The notes under the pieces are model-generated. The model was not told where the DNA came from. It did no database searches and worked only from the letters and a program-made list of their open reading frames with translations. A DNA stretch of 23,080 nt from an uncultured Eubacteriales bacterium (GTDB lineage: Bacteria > Bacillota > Clostridia > Oscillospirales > Acutalibacteraceae), in contig ONXZ01000007.1 in NCBI GenBank assembly GCA_900321905.1, positions 1-23,080 on the forward strand, given 5' to 3'. Shown here one piece after another: positions 21,946-23,080 of this stretch. Positions within the stretch are counted from its first letter, which is position 1. Every line of letters starts with the position of its first letter. The position numbers were made by a program, and so were the translations under genes.

Positions 21946-22056
21946 GCTCTCAAGAAGAGCAATATGCGAGTTCAATTTATATGAATACCTTTACCCGAAT
22001 GCCATCTGTAGTTAGCGTTCAGGTTGGTATCATTATTTTGAACTCGCTATTTTTTT
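21946..22056 (+). ncRNA. Candidate ~110-nt structured RNA with intrinsic terminator, upstream of the DUF927 gene
   Basis: It starts at the predicted +1 with hairpin GCTCT (21946-21950)/AGAGC (21956-21960). A long-range stem follows, GCGAGTTCAA (21966-21975)/TTGAACTCGC (22038-22047). Inside it are ATACC (21985-21989)/GGTAT (22026-22030) and ACC-c-GAATG (21993-22001)/CGTTC-a-GGT (22016-22024), with a 14-base apical loop (22002-22015). Seven T follow at 22050-22056. No open frame with a ribosome-binding site is seen. GAACTCGC is repeated at 22073-22080, so the 5' arm could pair there instead and undo the terminator. It is either a separate small RNA or a leader attenuator of the DUF927 gene. I do not recognise it as a known family. 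Confidence 0.7.
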
Positions 22057-22131
22057 CGCTCTGCGCATTAAAGAACTCGCAGAAAATATGCAGGGCGAGA
22101 ATCCCTAAATACTAAAAAAGGAGGAATTGCT

Positions 22132-23080
22132 ATGAGCAGAATATCCATTATAGGGAAACTCTGCGAGCTAGAAACGGGCGTAAGATATGCCCGACTCGCA
22201 GTGCAAGACGGAGCCGATTACAAAGAGGTCACAATACCAAGGAAAGAACTGTTTTCGAATAAGGAAGCGCTGTTACAATACGGCGCAAAAGTCACAAATT
22301 TCGCAAAAATGTGCGGCGACTTATATAAAGATGAAGAATATTTGGAAACAGAATATATTTATAAGAACCTCGGCTGGTCGCTTTATGAAAACCAACGAGT
22401 TTTCAAGGCAGACGAGCTCTTCGGAGCCGTCTCGATAGCTGCTCATTATTACGGCGCTTTAAGCATACAGCCTACGGGCAGTTTTGAAGCTTGGCGCAGC
22501 GGAATTATCGCATATGCGATGCCGCAAGTCGCTTTACAGATAAGTATAGCGACAGGAGTATCGGCACTGTTTGAGGGAATGCTTTCAGACGAACTCGACA
22601 GTTCGCTGATACTCCACATCAAAGGTGACTCCTCAAAAGGCAAAACAACCTTTGCAATGCTCGCCCTGAGCGTAGCGTGTAGCCCGCAATCAATCGAGGG
22701 TAACACCCTCTTTTGCGGTTGGAACAGCACTAACAACTTCAAGCTCAGCTTATTGAGGAATAACTATGGATATCCTATTGTATTTGATGAGATATCACAG
22801 GTTCAGGCTCATTCGCTAACGAACTTCGTCTACGACATAGCCAATCGTCAGGAGCGCGGCAGACTTAACTCCGACTCCTCGCAGAAAGATACGGGTACAT
22901 GGTCGACAACGGTCATAAGCACGGGCGAAGAATCGCTACTCGGTAAGTGCAACAACAATAAAGGACTTCTTGTCCGTGTACTCGAACTGGACTTTGAAAA
23001 TATAACAGCGGACGCAGAAAGCGCCGAAGCCTTGAAGGCGGTAATCGTTAATAACTACGGTCATCTTTACCCTGCCGTAC
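22132..23080 (+). CDS. DUF927 domain-containing ATPase (5' part; gene continues past the window)
   Basis: 316 residues are visible, with no stop before the window end. Walker A is G165-D-S-S-K-G-K-T-T173, Walker B is P-I-V-F-D219-E220, a sensor-like W-S-T-T-V-I-S-T-G follows at 257-265 and R282 is a candidate arginine finger. This is the DUF927 signature, an ATPase/helicase-like domain found beside primases in plasmids, phages and integrative elements. It probably acts in replication or mobilisation of this element. The first ~150 residues form a domain I cannot name. AAGGAGG lies 7 bases before the ATG. The structured RNA ends 75 bases upstream. Confidence 0.87.
   Translation, partial: MSRISIIGKLCELETGVRYARLAVQDGADYKEVTIPRKELFSNKEALLQYGAKVTNFAKMCGDLYKDEEYLETEYIYKNLGWSLYENQRVFKADELFGAVSIAAHYYGALSIQPTGSFEAWRSGIIAYAMPQVALQISIATGVSALFEGMLSDELDSSLILHIKGDSSKGKTTFAMLALSVACSPQSIEGNTLFCGWNSTNNFKLSLLRNNYGYPIVFDEISQVQAHSLTNFVYDIANRQERGRLNSDSSQKDTGTWSTTVISTGEESLLGKCNNNKGLLVRVLELDFENITADAESAEALKAVIVNNYGHLYPAV

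Larger units (their letters stand above)
18206..23080 (+). mobile_element. Partial integrative element or phage-satellite module (right end outside window)
   Basis: The left limit is uncertain and lies somewhere between the terminator at 17944 and about 18450. The stretch combines a repeat- and hairpin-rich non-coding left part, a Mor-like activator, many small orphan proteins with strong ribosome-binding sites, DUF6809, DUF960, DUF1643 and a DUF927 ATPase. From memory these families recur in Firmicutes conjugative elements, plasmids and prophages. Codon use is more A-rich than in the preceding chromosomal genes. No integrase, relaxase or structural phage gene is visible within the window. 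Confidence 0.5.

Overview
The window reads as gut Firmicutes (Clostridia) DNA, probably a metagenome-derived contig. It appears to be two unrelated pieces joined at about position 6177-6185. Positions 1 to ~6185 are G+C-richer, with Lachnospiraceae-like gene content. From ~6177 onward the DNA is A+T-richer, with codon use and gene content like Ruminococcus/Oscillospiraceae. At the join a phosphohexomutase gene (+) and a sugar MFS transporter gene (-) both stop in mid-domain, tail to tail. This looks more like a chimeric assembly or a recent illegitimate junction than one ancestral genome. The family and taxon calls come from motif recognition without database searches.

Left piece (1-6185): a Cys-rich metal-binding protein and a HAD phosphatase (probable operon), an EamA transporter, a RidA deaminase, a DUF4317 protein closed by a terminator, a 3-hydroxyacyl-CoA dehydrogenase behind a clear promoter and a large palindrome, and the N-terminal half of a phosphoglucomutase/phosphomannomutase.

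Right piece, chromosomal part (6177 to ~17950): a damaged MFS sugar transporter diverges from an intracellular GH31 glycosidase across a palindromic operator. A hemolysin-III/PAQR gene and a DUF1624 acyltransferase form a minus-strand pair. Then come an intracellular GH28 pectin-type hydrolase, a SecB-like protein and a small Cys protein. A zinc-ribbon/PASTA protein kinase follows, which lacks every canonical catalytic residue (a pseudokinase). YhaM exonuclease overlaps PrmA by one base, and an MBL-fold hydrolase follows. GH31, MFS and GH28 together suggest use of plant cell-wall oligosaccharides inside the cell.

Accessory part (~18200 to the end): a gene-poor stretch dense in hairpins and direct repeats leads into a rightward module. 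It holds a Mor-like activator, a glycine-rich membrane protein, three tiny proteins (44, 23 and 46 aa) that have their own ribosome-binding sites, DUF6809, an unknown 139-aa protein, DUF960 and DUF1643. A strong terminator and a separately promoted ~110-nt structured RNA follow, then a DUF927 ATPase cut by the window end. This looks like part of an integrative element or phage satellite; no integrase is visible. The most novel items are the structured RNA before the DUF927 gene, with its possible alternative pairing, and the duplicated leader upstream of two small genes.
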